Shown one piece after another: positions 1 to 10,800 of a stretch of DNA of 36,420 nucleotides. Origin of the DNA: Candidatus Anaerobiospirillum stercoravium (GTDB taxonomy: Bacteria > Pseudomonadota > Gammaproteobacteria > Enterobacterales > Succinivibrionaceae). Below the pieces are notes generated by a model that saw nothing but the letters and a program-made list of their open reading frames with translations, made no database searches and was not told the DNA's origin. Both the position numbers and the translations under genes were made by a program. The DNA is taken from NCBI GenBank assembly GCA_019113025.1, contig DXIF01000038.1, positions 1 to 36,420 on the forward strand. Reading direction: 5' to 3'. Within the stretch, counting starts at the first letter, position 1; the number at the start of each line of letters is the position of its first letter.

Positions 1-1910
1 ACTTCATTGTCGATCAAGCGGGGGCAAGCTTCGACTGGAGCGCCATTAGTCCCACCATCTTTGGCGCGGTCTTCGAGAGCACCCTCAACCCCGAAACGCG
101 TCGCTTAGGGGGCATGCACTACACCTCGGTCGAGAACATCCACAAGGTGATTGATCCTCTGTTCTTGGATGAGCTCAAGGAGGAGTTTGCCGCCTGCATG
201 CAGATTAAGACGCTAAAAAGCCGCACCGCCAAGTTACTTGAGTTCCAGCACAAACTGTCGCAGCTTACTTTCCTTGATCCAGCGTGCGGCTCGGGCAATT
301 TCCTGACCGAGGCCTATTTGAGCTTACGCCGCCTAGAAAATCAGGTCATCCGCGAGCTTAACGCAAATCAAGCGTTCTTAGGCATTGAGGATCTCAACCC
401 AGTAAAAGTCAGCTTGGACCAGTTTGCGGGGATCGAGATCAACGACTTTGCGGTATCAGTCGCCAAGACCGCGCTGTGGATTGCCCAAAGCCAGATGCTG
501 GATGACACCAGCACCATAATCAATCACCAGATCGACTTTTTCCCACTCACTAACTACGACTCCATCGTGGAAGACAATGCGCTGACCTTACCCTGGGAGA
601 ACGTAGTGCCTTTAGAGCGGCTCAACTACGTCATGGGCAATCCGCCTTTTAGCGGAGCACGCACAATGTCCAAAGAAAATAAGCAAGCTCTCAAACGAGA
701 ACTTGGTTCGAAATGGCCTGGTAAAGTTGGAGACCTTGATTTCGTCTGTGGCTGGTTCAAAAAGGCCCATGACCTCATGGTCAAGGCCCCGCACATCAAG
801 ACCGCGTTTGTCGCCACTAACTCAATCTGCCAAGGAACCTCCATCACCAACCTCTGGGCCCCACTCATCCAAGGCGGCTCTGAGATTATTTTTGCCTATC
901 GCTCTTTTATCTGGGATAACGAAGCCTCCGACAAGGCCCATGTCTACTGCGTCATTGTGGGCTTTGCTAACAAGAATTGCCCTAAGCCAGGCGACAAACA
1001 CATTTACGACGGCGCAATTACCCACACCGCTAGCAATATCAATGGGTATTTGCTAGATGCTCCTGACGTTTTTATCTATGACCGCAGCGCTCCGTTGTGC
1101 TCTGTCCCGGTCGGACTTTCAGGTTGTCAGCGTCTTGATGACAACAACTACATCTTTACCCAACAGGAAAAAGATGCCTTTATCCAGCAGGAACCGCAGG
1201 CTGAGCCTTTCTTTAAGCGCTGGTATGGCAGCATGGAGCTGATTCAAGGCAAGGTCCGCTATTGCCTTTACTTAGGCCAGTGCTCAGTAGCAGAATTAGC
1301 CCAAATGCCCGAGGTACGCAAGCGGGTTGAAGCAGTACGGCAGTACCGACTAACTAGCAGCTCAGCTAAGCCTAATACGGGCGCTAATGAGTTCCATTAT
1401 GAGCCACAGCTGCAAAGTGACTTCTTGGTCATCCCGCGTGTATCTTCATCCAACCGCGATTACATTCCAATTGTCTTCCTACACCCTGACGATGGTTTAT
1501 GTAGCGATCAAGTTAAACTATTTCCCGACGCCACGTTATACCACTTCAGCGTGCTGAGCTCATCGGTGCACATGGCATGGGTCAAGATGGTGGCAGGGCG
1601 TCTCAAGATGGACTACCGCTACTCGACCGATCTGGTCTATAACAACTTCCCTTGGCCCCAAGTTGTAGATGCCAAGTTACACTCAAAAATGGAGGCTGCA
1701 GCCCAAGCGATCTTGGACGCGCGCGCGCATGAGCAAGGTGCAACCTTAGCAGAACTTTATGATCAAACTCTGATGCCAAGCGCCTTACGCCAAGCACATG
1801 AGGCCAATGACCGCTTAGTCATGCAGGCCTACGGCTTTGATCTGAACTGGTCGTCGGAGCAAATCTTTGCCGCCCTGTATCAGCTCTATCAGCAGATAAG
1901 TGCAGCCTAA
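1..1910 (+). CDS. Type IIL/IIG-like DNA methyltransferase/restriction protein, first copy (5' end outside window)
   Basis: The reading frame is open from base 3, so the gene starts left of the window; the first ATG in frame (114) lies inside the conserved region and is not the true start. The visible part carries the SAM-binding motif I (DPACGSGNF, codons from about 276), the adenine-N6 methyltransferase motif IV NPPF (from 639), and the family's C-terminal region ending in YNNFPWP and a helical tail. It aligns end to end with the complete copy at 2328-5252, beginning at that protein's residue ~330, so the missing part should hold the nuclease and helical domains. The role would be sequence-specific adenine methylation, and restriction if the lost N-terminus has a nuclease. 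DNA of about 1250-1600 is nearly identical to 4512-4862, whereas the methyltransferase core is clearly more diverged. Confidence 0.85.
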   Translation, partial: FIVDQAGASFDWSAISPTIFGAVFESTLNPETRRLGGMHYTSVENIHKVIDPLFLDELKEEFAACMQIKTLKSRTAKLLEFQHKLSQLTFLDPACGSGNFLTEAYLSLRRLENQVIRELNANQAFLGIEDLNPVKVSLDQFAGIEINDFAVSVAKTALWIAQSQMLDDTSTIINHQIDFFPLTNYDSIVEDNALTLPWENVVPLERLNYVMGNPPFSGARTMSKENKQALKRELGSKWPGKVGDLDFVCGWFKKAHDLMVKAPHIKTAFVATNSICQGTSITNLWAPLIQGGSEIIFAYRSFIWDNEASDKAHVYCVIVGFANKNCPKPGDKHIYDGAITHTASNINGYLLDAPDVFIYDRSAPLCSVPVGLSGCQRLDDNNYIFTQQEKDAFIQQEPQAEPFFKRWYGSMELIQGKVRYCLYLGQCSVAELAQMPEVRKRVEAVRQYRLTSSSAKPNTGANEFHYEPQLQSDFLVIPRVSSSNRDYIPIVFLHPDDGLCSDQVKLFPDATLYHFSVLSSSVHMAWVKMVAGRLKMDYRYSTDLVYNNFPWPQVVDAKLHSKMEAAAQAILDARAHEQGATLAELYDQTLMPSALRQAHEANDRLVMQAYGFDLNWSSEQIFAALYQLYQQISAA

Positions 1911-2170
1911 CCGCAAGCTCAATGTTGTAGCCCACTCAAACCGAGGAGCGAGACGTGTTCTCGCTCCCAAAGCATGTCGACACGCCCCTCTACCTCCCTC
2001 ACCTCTATCTCCCCCCCACCTTTTGGCCTTTTCCTACTGCTTCCTACTTCCGACCAATCAACCACCGCCCCAAGGTCAAGCGCGTCTGAGCAAGGCAAGT
2101 GCAAACCCCACTTAGGCTCATAAAAACGGCATTTTAATCACCGCATCTCAACTTCTCCTCAAGCCCGAGC

Positions 2171-2212
2171 TATAATCACAACGAGGTCCACTGCCAGAGC
2201 TACTACTCTGGC
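2171..2212 (+). promoter_or_regulatory. Possible promoter -10 and leader hairpin before the second methyltransferase gene
   Basis: A perfect TATAAT lies at 2171-2176, but no convincing -35 stands 16-18 bp upstream. About 17 bp after it, GCCAGAG (2193-2199) and CTCTGGC (2206-2212) form a 7-bp hairpin with loop CTACTA. It would sit near the 5' end of a ~145-nt leader of the gene starting at 2328. The rest of the 1911-2327 gap is non-coding, with a pyrimidine-rich tract at about 1983-2027. Confidence 0.35.
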
Positions 2213-2327
2213 GGTAGCAACTTCACTGGGCAAGTAAGATCCATGTTGCAACCGACCGACCACAAATTATTGTTTTAGTGCTCCACAAGCGAGCGCCACT
2301 TACTTTGCCCCCCACTTGGAGTAACGC

Positions 2328-5252
2328 ATGGAAAGCGTCCTCTACATACCGCAAGAGTCCAAGGCTCGCCAATTCATTAACAAATGGCAGGCAGCCAAAG
2401 GGAGCGAGACCCAAGAGGGAATTCTCTTTTTGCTTGAGCTTTTCGGCGTCACGAACACTCAAGGTCAAGAGCTCCCAGATATCAACGACCTGATCAAATA
2501 CCAAGAAGCCGTAAGACTTGGCACGGGCAAGAATCAGCGTAAAGTCATCGGTCGCATTGACTTGCTCCTTGAGCAGAGCGAAGTGCTCATCGAGCAAAAG
2601 AGCAAAGGCGTCGATCTCAGCAAAAAGCAGCGCCAGTCTGATGGCTCGATGCTCACCCCCTACCAACAGGCCTTACGCTACAGCAAGAAGCTTGACGCAA
2701 GTATCAGCATCATTGTCGTCTGCAACTTCGACGAGTTTTGGCTTTACAACCTCAAGCTCAACCCAGCGCACCCAGAACTGATCACCCCCAAGGTTATCAA
2801 GCTCGATGCGGATTTTGAGCACAACGTCGCGTGCCTCAGATTTTTGCTTGATCCGAGCATGCTGCAGCAGGATGATCCGTTTACCCCGCCCCCATCGGCT
2901 TTATCGATCGATGCGGGCTACCGCATTGCGCGCCTCTATAACGAGTTGCTGCCACTCTACCAGACAAAAGATCAAGAGCGCGTACACCAAGACCTCAATA
3001 AGTTTTGTGTTCGAATGGTCTTCTGCTTTTACGCCAGCGATGCCGGGCTGTTCAACGACGACCAAGGCCATAATCTGTTCCAATCCTACTTGGAAAATGT
3101 CCCGGCTAAGGTCGGCTCCCTTGTGCTACAGGAGCTGTTCCTAACGCTAAACACCCCGTCGCAAGAACGCAAGGCAGAAGCCCACCCATTCTTGCGTGGC
3201 TTGCCATATGTTGATGGCGGCTTGTTTGAGCAAGCAGAGAGCGCGCTCATCCCCGTCTTTAACGACAAGGTCACGCAGTTGCTCTGCGACGAGCATTACT
3301 ACAATTGGCGTGACATTAACCCGACCATCTTTGGTGCGGTCTTCGAGAGCACCTTTGACCCAGAGGGGCGCCGCTTTGGGGGTATCCATTACACCACTGA
3401 GGCGAACATCCACAAGGTCATTGACCCGCTGTTCTTAGACGAATTGAAGACTGAGCTTAATGCTTGCCTGAGCATGGCAGATCCAAAAGCACGTACGAAC
3501 AAGTTGTGCCAACTCCAAGACCATCTTGCGAGTCTCACCTTCCTTGATCCGGCATGTGGCTCAGGCAACTTCCTGACTGAGACCTATCTGAGCCTGCGCC
3601 GCCTAGAAAATCAAATCGTCCGCGAGCTTTACGCCTACCAATCCTTCTTGGGACTGAAGGCTCTCACCCCAATCAAAGTCAGCTTGGAACAATTTGCCGG
3701 CATAGAGATCAACGACTTTGCAGTCGCTGTGGCCAAAACCTCGCTGTGGATCGCCGATATTAAGATGCGCAAAGCGACCAAAGCCATCATCAATGAGACA
3801 ATTGACGAGTTACCGCTCAAGGACTACGACAACATTGTGGTTGGCAACGCCCTAACCATGGACTGGAGCCGAGACGTCAAGTTGGACAAGATCGACTACA
3901 TCATGGGCAATCCGCCATTTAGCGGAGCGCGCGTAATGACCAAGGCCAACAAGCAAGATCTGCAACAAGCCTTGGGCCCAGACTGGCCGACTCATGTCTG
4001 GGATCTTGATTTTGTTAGTGGCTGGTTCAAAAAAGCACATGATGTCATGGCTCAAGAGCCACACATCAAGACCGCCTTTGTCGCGACCAACTCAATCTGC
4101 CAAGGCACCTCCATCACCAACCTCTGGGCTCCGCTGCTCCAAGGCGGCTCAGAGATCATCTTTGCGCACCGTTCCTTTCTCTGGCACAGCGATGCCATCG
4201 ATCAAGCCCATGTCTACTGCGTAATCATTGGACTTACGCACCAGACCACCAAAGGTCCTAAGTTCATCTTCTCGAATCAAGAGGTAATTACGACTGAGCA
4301 CATTAACGCCTACCTAATGGAAGGCGAAGACACCTTCATCTACGATCGCCACACTCCTTTATGCCCATCTCCAATCGGCCTCTCAGGCTGTCAGCGCCTT
4401 GATGATAACCACTACATCTTTACCACCGAAGAAAAAAATGAATTTCTTCAACTTGAGCCGCAGGCGGCACCTTACTTCAAGCGCTGGTATGGCAGTAAAG
4501 AGCTGCTCCAAGGCAAGATCCGCTATTGCCTTTACTTAGGCCAGTGCTCAGTAGCCGAATTAGCCCAAATGCCCGAGGTACGCAAACGGGTTGAAGCAGT
4601 ACGGCAGTATCGACTAACGAGCAGCTCAGCTAAACCTAATACGGGCGCTAATGAGTTCCATTATGAACCACAGCTGCAAAATGACTTCTTGGTCATACCG
4701 CGCGTATCTTCATCCAACCGCGATTACATTCCAATTGTCTTCCTACACCCTGACGATGGTTTATGTAGCGATCAAGTTAAACTATTTCCCGACGCCACGC
4801 TGTACCATTTCAGCGTGCTAAGCTCATCGGTGCACATGGTTTGGGTCAAGATGGTAGCAGGACGCCTTAAGATGGACTTCCGCTACTCCACTGAGCTCGT
4901 GTACAACAACTTCCCGTGGCCGCAAGAGCTCAGCGCGCAACGGCGCAGAACCTTAGCCCAGGCCGCGCAAGCCATTTTAGACGCACGCGCCCAGTACCCT
5001 AAGCTGAGCTTAGCGCAGCTCTATGACCCAAAGAAGATGCCACCTTCCTTGCGTAAGGCCCATCAGCACAACGACCGCTTGGTACTCAAAGCCTATGGCT
5101 TTGACCCAACTTGGTCGCAAGAGCAGATCTTTGCAGCGCTGTTTAAGCTTTACGCCAAGCTAATCGCCGCAGAAAAGCAGCGGCTGATCAGTGCTGAGAG
5201 CAAGACGCGCCGTCGCTCCAAGGGTGGCAAGGCCAAAGCCAGCGCAAAATAG
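2328..5252 (+). CDS. Type IIL/IIG restriction-modification fusion protein (MmeI/YeeA-like), complete copy
   Basis: This 974-aa protein has the MmeI-type layout of nuclease, helical spacer, methyltransferase, target-recognition region and helical tail in one chain. A PD-(D/E)xK-like nuclease site is visible as D78, E89 and K91 (GRIDLL then IEQK). SAM motif I is LDPACGSGNF at 406-415 and motif IV NPPF at 528-531, typical of adenine-N6 methylation. Residues ~725-900 hold the region that in MmeI relatives reads the target and end in YNNFPWP. The last ~20 residues are Lys/Arg-rich (TRRRSKGGKAKASAK). The ATG has GGAG 8 nt upstream. It is the second of two tandem paralogues, 417 bp after the first. 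If both are active they may methylate the same site, because their recognition regions are almost identical. Family assignment is firm; cutting activity is inferred. Confidence 0.9.
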   Translation: MESVLYIPQESKARQFINKWQAAKGSETQEGILFLLELFGVTNTQGQELPDINDLIKYQEAVRLGTGKNQRKVIGRIDLLLEQSEVLIEQKSKGVDLSKKQRQSDGSMLTPYQQALRYSKKLDASISIIVVCNFDEFWLYNLKLNPAHPELITPKVIKLDADFEHNVACLRFLLDPSMLQQDDPFTPPPSALSIDAGYRIARLYNELLPLYQTKDQERVHQDLNKFCVRMVFCFYASDAGLFNDDQGHNLFQSYLENVPAKVGSLVLQELFLTLNTPSQERKAEAHPFLRGLPYVDGGLFEQAESALIPVFNDKVTQLLCDEHYYNWRDINPTIFGAVFESTFDPEGRRFGGIHYTTEANIHKVIDPLFLDELKTELNACLSMADPKARTNKLCQLQDHLASLTFLDPACGSGNFLTETYLSLRRLENQIVRELYAYQSFLGLKALTPIKVSLEQFAGIEINDFAVAVAKTSLWIADIKMRKATKAIINETIDELPLKDYDNIVVGNALTMDWSRDVKLDKIDYIMGNPPFSGARVMTKANKQDLQQALGPDWPTHVWDLDFVSGWFKKAHDVMAQEPHIKTAFVATNSICQGTSITNLWAPLLQGGSEIIFAHRSFLWHSDAIDQAHVYCVIIGLTHQTTKGPKFIFSNQEVITTEHINAYLMEGEDTFIYDRHTPLCPSPIGLSGCQRLDDNHYIFTTEEKNEFLQLEPQAAPYFKRWYGSKELLQGKIRYCLYLGQCSVAELAQMPEVRKRVEAVRQYRLTSSSAKPNTGANEFHYEPQLQNDFLVIPRVSSSNRDYIPIVFLHPDDGLCSDQVKLFPDATLYHFSVLSSSVHMVWVKMVAGRLKMDFRYSTELVYNNFPWPQELSAQRRRTLAQAAQAILDARAQYPKLSLAQLYDPKKMPPSLRKAHQHNDRLVLKAYGFDPTWSQEQIFAALFKLYAKLIAAEKQRLISAESKTRRRSKGGKAKASAK

Positions 5253-5355
5253 CCGCTTTTAGCGCCCACTTAAGGCGCTAATCTCGGGCGCCAATTTCGG
5301 GCGTATGCGCCCGTCATAGTGCGGGCGCTTCAGGCGCAGCTTGATGCGCTCAAAC

Positions 5356-5406
5356 GACACAGCCCAAGCGGGGTTAGGCGTAAGCCTAACCCGCTTGGGC
5401 TGTGTT
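5356..5406. terminator. Long near-perfect hairpin with GTAA loop, between convergent genes
   Basis: CACAGCCCAAGCG at 5358-5370 begins a 21-bp stem, with one bulged G, that closes on a GTAA loop (5381 region) and returns to 5404; an A-T, a G-T and a C-G pair can extend it. GTAA is a GNRA-type tetraloop in RNA. The gap 5253-5483 also holds smaller hairpins (CGGGCG/CGCCCG near 5298; GGCCCAC/GTGGGCC at about 5408-5424). No U-run follows, so this is a probable transcript barrier or 3'-end structure between converging transcription units, not a classical intrinsic terminator. Confidence 0.45.
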
Positions 5407-5483
5407 GGGCCCACGCAGTGGGCCTGCTAAGCGCAGCTGGCCGCGGCGCGGCCCACGCGCTGAGCCGCCGCGGGAGCGGGCGC

Positions 5484-6743
5484 TTAGGAGCGCTTCATCG
5501 AGTCAAAGAACTCGTCGTTGGTCTTGGTCAAGGAGAGCTTGTCGAGCAGGAACTCCATGGCTTCGATTTCGCCCATTGGATGCAGGAACTTACGTAAGAT
5601 CCACATCTTCTGGAGCTCATCCGGCGAGGTTAAGAGCTCTTCGCGGCGGGTACCCGAGCGGGTGACGTCGATGGCTGGGTAGACACGCTTATCGGCGATC
5701 TTGCGCGACAGGTGTAATTCCATATTGCCCGTGCCCTTGAACTCTTCGTAGATGACTTCGTCCATCTTAGAGCCGGTGTCAACTAAGGCCGTACCGATAA
5801 TGGTTAAGGAGCCACCTTCCTCAACATTACGGGCAGCACCAAATAAGCGCTTGGGACGCTGCAAGGCGTTGGCGTCCACACCACCGGTTAAAACCTTGCC
5901 CGAGGATGGCACAACCGTGTTGTAGGCGCGGGCTAAGCGCGTGATCGAGTCCATGAAAATGACCACATCACGCTTGTGCTCAACTAGGCGCTTGGCCTTT
6001 TCAATCACCATCTCGGCCACTTGAACGTGGCGGGCAGCCGGTTCATCAAAGGTCGAGGCTACGACTTCGCCTTTGACGTTGCGACGCATCTCAGTCACTT
6101 CCTCTGGGCGCTCATCAATTAAGAGCACGATGATGACGCACTCAGGGTTGTTGGCGCTGATGGAATGCGCGACGTTCTGCATTAAAACGGTTTTACCGGC
6201 CTTAGGTGGGGCGACGATTAAGGCACGCTGGCCCTTGCCGATCGGGGCGGTTAAGTCGATGACGCGCGAGGTGATGTCTTCCTTGGAGCCATTGCCCAGC
6301 TCCAGGCGCATGCGCTCTTCTGGGAAGATTGGGGTCAAGTTCTCAAAGAGAATCTTGTTGCGGGCCTTCTCGGGCAATTCGTAGTTGACCGAATCGACCT
6401 TGAGTAAGGCAAAGTAGCGCTCGCCCTCTTTAGGCGGACGAATCTTGCCTGAGATCGAGTCACCAGTGCGCAGATTGAAGCGGCGTACTTGCGACGGCGA
6501 GACATAGATATCGTCAGGGCCTGCTAAGTAGGAGCTGTCGGCGCTGCGCAAGAAGCCAAAGCCATCCGGCAGGATCTCAATCACCCCCTCGCCGAAGATA
6601 TCCTCACCGGTACGAGCGCAGAGCTTGAGTAAATTGAAAATGATTTCTTTTTTCCCAAGGCGCGCAGTGTTCTCGATACCTGCTTGCTCGCACATATCGA
6701 CTAACTGTGCCACTGGGGTGTTCTTAAGTTCGTTAAGATTCAT
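5484..6743 (-). CDS. rho: Transcription termination factor Rho
   Basis: Rho is a hexameric RNA-dependent ATPase/translocase that ends transcription at untranslated, C-rich RNA. The 419 residues equal the E. coli length and align without gaps. Visible are the N-terminal helical domain starting [14 protein letters not shown], the RNA-binding cold-shock-like fold with DGFGFLR at about 60-66 and the primary-site stretch [19 protein letters not shown], the P-loop APPKAGKT at about 178-185, the Walker B region with [10 protein letters not shown], the Q-loop [12 protein letters not shown] and the R-loop GSKMDE. The start has a weak Shine-Dalgarno. The gene converges with the methyltransferase gene and is preceded by more than 1 kb of non-coding DNA, which leaves room for the long leader through which rho is autoregulated in enterobacteria. 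Confidence 0.98.
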   Translation of the reverse strand: MNLNELKNTPVAQLVDMCEQAGIENTARLGKKEIIFNLLKLCARTGEDIFGEGVIEILPDGFGFLRSADSSYLAGPDDIYVSPSQVRRFNLRTGDSISGKIRPPKEGERYFALLKVDSVNYELPEKARNKILFENLTPIFPEERMRLELGNGSKEDITSRVIDLTAPIGKGQRALIVAPPKAGKTVLMQNVAHSISANNPECVIIVLLIDERPEEVTEMRRNVKGEVVASTFDEPAARHVQVAEMVIEKAKRLVEHKRDVVIFMDSITRLARAYNTVVPSSGKVLTGGVDANALQRPKRLFGAARNVEEGGSLTIIGTALVDTGSKMDEVIYEEFKGTGNMELHLSRKIADKRVYPAIDVTRSGTRREELLTSPDELQKMWILRKFLHPMGEIEAMEFLLDKLSLTKTNDEFFDSMKRS

Positions 6744-7823
6744 CTTGGCTTAAATATCGTGGATTAAAGGCGCTGCCACCTAATAGGAACCAGAACCGGG
6801 CTTACCAAGAGCGAAGTCCGAGCTCCGGCAGGATGGAAGTAAGCAGAAATAGGCATCAAAGCCGCTCCCAAGGCACCAAACCAGTACCGGCCTAACCAGC
6901 ACTGGACAAACCAGCACCAGCCTAACCAGTACCGGCCCCGCCTGCGGCCACCTACGCCTTAGCCGGGCAGGCAAGACAGGTAGGGCAGGCCCTGTTCGGC
7001 GTCAGCTTAAGGGGGCTTTAATTGTGCTCAGAGGCTGCAACTTGGAGCCAAGCACAGCGTGAGACTTACTGCCTCACCTAGGCAAACAGCGCGCTAGGCT
7101 CTAAGATCAGGTTCTCAAGGCAAGGGACGACCTTGCTTGATGCTGCCTTAAGTCTAGGCTCTCACCCCATAGCGCTCAGAACGCAGCTGATGCCACCTAA
7201 GCTTACGCACGCGGCGCCACGCTGGTGGTCACAGCAAAAAGACGTTATGAGCTCCCTCAGGCACCAAAACCATGAATAGCACGCGCTAGCCTGCAACAAT
7301 CAGGAACGTTGATAGATAACGTTGAGAAAGGTTGACGTTTCGACGAGAGCAATCAGAAGTGCCAAGCAATGATTGGAGCCTGGGCAAAAGAAATCTAAGG
7401 TGGGTTTAGTTAGGTGAGATTGGCAAAACGATGGAGCGCAGCTCCATAGATAAAGAAAGGCCGCGCAAGTAGGCCGTAATTTCCGGCTTGCTCCGCGAAC
7501 GCCGCCATAATATCACACTTTCGCTTAAGACAACACGCCCCGCGCAGGCGCCAGCACCTAAGCTACGCAGCGGCGCTGCCGTGGGCGCAGCGGCGTTAGG
7601 ACAAAACCAGGACAGCGCCTGGACAGAGCCGGAGCAAGGCGCGGCTGCGATGGCGCATCTACGCTAGGGCGCGCGGCGCTAACTGACAAAATGGCGCGAC
7701 TCAGCGGCAACGTGGTGAGCAAAATGCCTAAAATGGAATAGCATGTGCTTGCATAACCTCGCGTATTGCTTTGCTGCTTGCCCCTTGCTAATGCTTGCTG
7801 TTCTTGTCAGTTAAGGACCGGTT
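6744..7823. other. Long non-coding gap between divergent rho and the mechanosensitive-channel gene
   Basis: I find no convincing gene in these 1080 bases. It contains imperfect direct repeats of an AACCAGTACCGGCCTAACC-type unit (about 6879-6935) and a 7-bp hairpin ATGGAGC-GCA-GCTCCAT (7431-7447). AACGTTGA occurs twice, 13 bp apart (7305-7312, 7318-7325). A weak minus-strand promoter candidate for rho is TTGTCT (7528-7533) and TATTAT (7507-7512) with a short 15-bp spacer. If that promoter is used, the rho leader would be roughly 750 nt. Confidence 0.4.
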
Positions 7824-10800
7824 ATGAGCCCGCTTAAGACTGCTCTTCACCTTGCCCCCACGCTGCGCCGCTTAGGCGTCGCGCTGAGCCTGACCGCGCT
7901 GCTGTGCCTGGCGCTCCCCAGCTGGGCCGAAGAGGCCGCGGATACAAGCGCGCCTGAGACGACCGTTACCTCCGCTGACGGCGCACCTGTTAGCCTCGAG
8001 GAGCTGAAGCTCTCGGATGTGCAGTCCCTGCTCAATGCCCCTAGCTTCTCCGGCGAGAATAATTTGCCCTTGCGCCTCATGCAAGATGAACCGCCCTTAT
8101 CGGTCTTAGAGCAAGCCATCAGCCAGCCCCCAGCCCCGGATGAAAGCGCAACCGCGCCGCAGACCGGCGCGCTGCCTGAGCACCTCAACCTTGGCCTCGG
8201 TGAGGGTACGGATGCGGCCTCGGTCGAGCCAATAGCCACGGCCGGGAGCACACCTGAGCTTGACTTATCTGAGGTGCAAGCCCAGCAACAGGCGCAGCGT
8301 GAACAAGAGTTAATTGAGCTCTTGGACTTAAGCGATGAGACCTTGCAAGCCGAGCAAGATAAGGTGCCGCGCGCCGAGCAATTGGAGCACCGCCTCTCCC
8401 AGCTTACGGACAACTCAGATTTAGCTGACGCGACCAAGGAGCGCATCAGCACCGCACTACAAAGCTCCCTTGAGACCTTGCCGCAATATGAGGCGCTGGT
8501 GAGCGCCAGCCACCGCTTGGCGCAAGAGCTGCGTGGCTCCAATCAAACACTGCATGAACTGGAAAGTGAGCTCAGCCACGCCAACGAGGTCTACACCAAG
8601 GCCCCGCCATCGGTTGCGGCTCTGAACTTGGCCCAAAGCTACGACTTGCTCGCGCAGCTGTCCGAGGCCCAAGCCCAGATTCAAAACCACTTAAATGAGG
8701 CTACCGCCGCCTACAGCTCGCTGCAAACGCTCCCTACCCGCGCCCAAAACCAAATCAGCAGCAATAGCGAACTGTTATCGGATATCACGCGTAACCTCAA
8801 TGACAGCTCGTTGAACCTGTTGCCCGCCGAGCGCCAAGCCCTGCAATTTAAAGCGCTGACCTTGGAGCGCCACAACACCTTGCTGCAAGCAGAGCTTAAG
8901 ACGCTCGCCACCTTCCAAGACATCGTCAACTACCGCATCAGCATCTTAAATCTGCAAAAGGACTACTTAAGCCGCTACATCACCTCCGCGCGCCTCAAGC
9001 AAAACAATTTGCTCAGCGCCCAGTACTTACAAAGCAGTAGCCTCAGTGATGCGCTGGATACCGCGGGCATCGATCCTTTGCTGAGCAGCGAAGTGCAGAC
9101 CAACAACGACATTGCGGATAATATCAACCGCATGCTCGAGACCAATACCACGCTCCAACGCGAGCTCCAAGAGGTCACGGTGGCACTGCGCACCACCGAG
9201 CAAATCAATGTCACGCTCCAAGAACAGCTGTCGGACTTACAAGGCAGCTCGATTCTCTCGCGCCTACTTAACCGCCAACAAGGCGCCATTCCTGAGGTCA
9301 ATATCTCCTTTAACCTCGATGAACTGATCCCGAATTTCAACCTCTGGCTTTATGAGCTGCGCAGCTTCCGCGAGGAAATCTTTGATGTCCAAAGCTATGT
9401 GGCGCACATGGTCGCACAAGACCACCGCTTTGAGCCCTACCAAGAGCAGCTGACCAAAATCATTCGCCAGCGCCGCAGCTTATGCGATGAGCTCTCCAAT
9501 ACTATGTCCGATGGCCTGACCTTGGCCTCAGAGCTGCGCGCCCAGTACAACGCCTTCACCGACATCAGAGCGCAGGTGGTCACCTCGATCAAAGATCACC
9601 TGTTTTGGTTGGCCAGCAACCAAGGCCTATCGCTTGATTTCGTCAAGACCATTTACCCGACGGCCATGCTGCAGCTGCGCAGCCTGATGCGCTTTGTCAC
9701 CAATACCGACAACTTAAAGGCCGCGGCCTTTGAGTTCACCTACATCGTGCTGCCCCTGCTCTTGGTCGCCTTTATCTTCTACAAGGCCAAGCCTTTCTTC
9801 TACCGGTGCACCAACAATCTGGCGCTACGCCTTGATAAGGACAATGACAACTTCTACATCACGCCCTTGGCGCTCTTGTACCATGCCTTCTTGATCTTGC
9901 CTCGGGTCATGCTCTTTACCTTGCTGGGAACCATCGTGATTTTCTGGACGGTCGAGAGCTTTGACAACCAAGTTTGGGTTACTTGGATGCTGGCACTGCA
10001 CTTAATCTGCTTCCTCTATATCCGTCACATCTTAGAGCCCAACTCGGTGATGCAGCGCCACTTTAGCGTGCCGCCCCAGATTTTGGCGCGCAACCGCATG
10101 CTGATCGACAAGTTGTGGTACGTCAGTATCCCAATGCTGCTCATTGCCAATATCCGCGAGGTTGAGCCCACCAAGATCTCTGATGACGTCATCGGCTACC
10201 TTTTGATGATGCTGGGCTTCTTGTACTTAACCTTTTTTGCTGCCCATACAATCAAACAGCTGATGGAGGTCAATCGCCCGTCGCTGGGTTTTGCCACCTT
10301 AGCGCTCGTCGGCTTTCTCACCCCGCTGACCATCGCCTTAATGCTGGGTTTGGGCTACTACTACACCATCATTCAGCTGTTAAACCGCGTCGCGTTAACC
10401 CTGTATCTTTTCTTCCTCTACACCATCTTAAGTCACATGCTGCGCCGCGAGCTCTATGTAGTCCAAAATAAGCTCCTTGCGCGCCTGCGTCAGCAGCGCC
10501 TCAAGCCGGCCACCACTAGCCTCACCCCGATAGGGAATAAAAAAGGCCGCAGCATCAACAATTACAACTTTGGCGGCAAGAGACGCAAAGAGGGCGCCCC
10601 TGAGCGCGAGAGCTTGGGGCTTGAGTTTGTCAACCAGCGCACCTTCAAGCTCTTTAACACCATCTTGCTCTTAATCTTCCTTTACTTCATGTACAACCAG
10701 TGGAGCGACCTGGCGGGCGTCTTAAGCTACTTAGACCAAATCTACCTCTATCACGATGTCTCCGTGTTCGACGGCAAGACCATCACCAATAGCTTGAGCC

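Noticed and set aside
7847-8542. A 231-aa minus-strand frame at the start of the mechanosensitive channel gene
   Set aside because: Ser/Cys-rich antisense shadow of an Ala/Glu/Gln-rich coding region.
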